A stretch of 5,572 nt of DNA, from the NCBI GenBank assembly GCA_007117185.1, contig SKHA01000126.1, positions 1-5,572 of the forward strand, given 5' to 3'. The translations under genes and the position numbers were made by a program. Shown piece by piece: positions 4,938-5,572 of the stretch. How positions within the stretch are numbered: position 1 is the stretch's first letter; the number at the start of each line of letters is the position of its first letter. Source of the stretch: Spirochaeta sp. (GTDB taxonomy: Bacteria > Spirochaetota > Spirochaetia > DSM-27196 > Alkalispirochaetaceae). The notes below the pieces were generated by a model that had not been told where the DNA came from, did no database searches, and saw only the letters and a list, made by a program, of their open reading frames with translations.

Positions 4938-5572
4938 TCAGAACGTGAGATACAGAATCACGCTATTGCGGTCCACGTTATAGCGCAGGCGCTTCTCCTC
5001 GGGAAGTCTTTCCCGGGAGACCCGCCGAAATCCAATGGACTCAAACCAGTCGGCGGTCCGCGTGGTGAGAACGAAGACGCCCAGCAGTTCCCGCTCCCGG
5101 GCCATCTCGATCAGAAAGAGCACGATCCGCCGCCCTATGCCCAGCTCCTCAAAGTTGGGGTCCACCGCGATGGCGGCGATCTCTCCTTCGCCGGTGGCGT
5201 ACTCGTGCAGCGCGCCGCACCCGTGAATACGACCGTCCGTCTCGTGCACCACATAATCCTGGTGCCTGGCCAGGATGTCTTCCTCAGTCCGGGCGATGAG
5301 GGCGCCGCTGGCTACCAGGGGATTCAGCAGCTGCAAAATCTTGCCGACCTCGTCGGTACGCATTGAGCGGATGCTCTGGTACACGTTGGCGTGGATCATC
5401 GTGCCGACGCCGAGGTTGCTGAACACCTCCACCAGAATCACTCCGTCCTGGCTGCCGTCGACGATGTGCACGCGGTTCACGCTCTTCTGCGCCGCCAGAT
5501 AGGCCAGGCGTACGTACTCCAGGCTCTCTCGATTGCCGTCGTGATAGCCGCTGGGATGGGGCGCCGCCACCG
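4938..5572 (-). CDS. argA: N-acetylglutamate synthase (amino-acid N-acetyltransferase), C-terminal part
   Basis: The minus-strand frame is open to the right window edge, so the N-terminus is missing; 210 residues after the first partial codon are visible, against about 440 for E. coli ArgA. ArgA makes N-acetylglutamate from acetyl-CoA and glutamate, the first step of arginine synthesis, in the cytosol. The fragment begins in the end of the amino-acid-kinase-like domain: RVHIVDGSQDGVILVEVF then SNLGVGTMI (33-59), equivalent to 'HIVS..eDGALL.ELFtrdGVGT'. The GNAT domain follows from about residue 67, with the acetyl-CoA loop IAAIAVDPNFEELGIGRRIV (131-150) and FVLTTRTADWFESIGF (166-181), which is typical of ArgA. 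The tail LPEEKRLRYNVDRNSVIL (189-206) also matches. The GTG at 5570 is an internal valine, not a start. Arginine feedback inhibition is usual in the family but cannot be judged here. Its TGA abuts the TGA of the convergent gene. Confidence 0.88.
   Translation of the reverse strand, partial: VAAPHPSGYHDGNRESLEYVRLAYLAAQKSVNRVHIVDGSQDGVILVEVFSNLGVGTMIHANVYQSIRSMRTDEVGKILQLLNPLVASGALIARTEEDILARHQDYVVHETDGRIHGCGALHEYATGEGEIAAIAVDPNFEELGIGRRIVLFLIEMARERELLGVFVLTTRTADWFESIGFRRVSRERLPEEKRLRYNVDRNSVILYLTF

Noticed and set aside
1..5572. A novel defence, mobile or biosynthetic system
   Set aside because: Every stretch of more than about 140 bases is covered by a gene of a recognisable, mostly housekeeping, family. 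There are no direct-repeat arrays, transposase or integrase motifs, toxin-antitoxin pairs or compositional breaks visible.

Overview
The window reads as an ordinary, GC-rich (roughly 60% by eye), densely packed bacterial chromosome segment with six protein-coding genes. Two of them are cut by the window edges. There are no RNA genes, insertion sequences, CRISPR arrays or phage genes that I can see. The HtpG sequence, including its run of insert and middle-domain motifs, resembles from memory the HtpG of Spirochaetales (Treponema/Spirochaeta). A GPH sugar symporter and a classical ArgA-type N-acetylglutamate synthase would fit a free-living, saccharolytic spirochaete. This taxonomic call is an inference without any database search.

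Layout from left to right: (1) 1-387, minus strand, the N-terminal part of an ATP-grasp subunit or domain of an ADP-forming acyl/acetate-CoA ligase; it runs off the left edge. (2) 388-481, a 94-base divergent intergenic region with two overlapping face-to-face promoter candidates and two 10-base perfect palindromes. (3) 482-1846, plus strand, a complete GPH-family (MelB-like) sugar:cation symporter. (4) 1823-2542, minus strand, a YhhN/TMEM86 (lysoplasmalogenase-type) membrane protein, which overlaps the symporter tail-to-tail by 24 bases. (5) 2552-4423, minus strand, complete htpG (Hsp90), 9 bases upstream of the YhhN gene and probably its operon partner. (6) 4424-4562, a 139-base divergent intergenic region holding an htpG promoter candidate. 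(7) 4563-4937, plus strand, a small DUF5684-type membrane protein. (8) 4938-5572, minus strand, the C-terminal part of argA, whose stop codon directly abuts the previous gene's stop.

Functionally the genes are a mix: sugar uptake, energy or CoA-thioester metabolism, protein folding, membrane lipid metabolism and the first step of arginine synthesis. The only linkage I would defend is htpG with the YhhN gene, which are transcribed together and probably translationally coupled. The symporter and the ATP-grasp gene probably share a divergent control region. I found no previously undescribed system here. The observations worth a second look concern regulation and gene packing: a possibly leaderless symporter mRNA, paired palindromes, and hairpins placed just past minus-strand stop codons inside the opposing genes.
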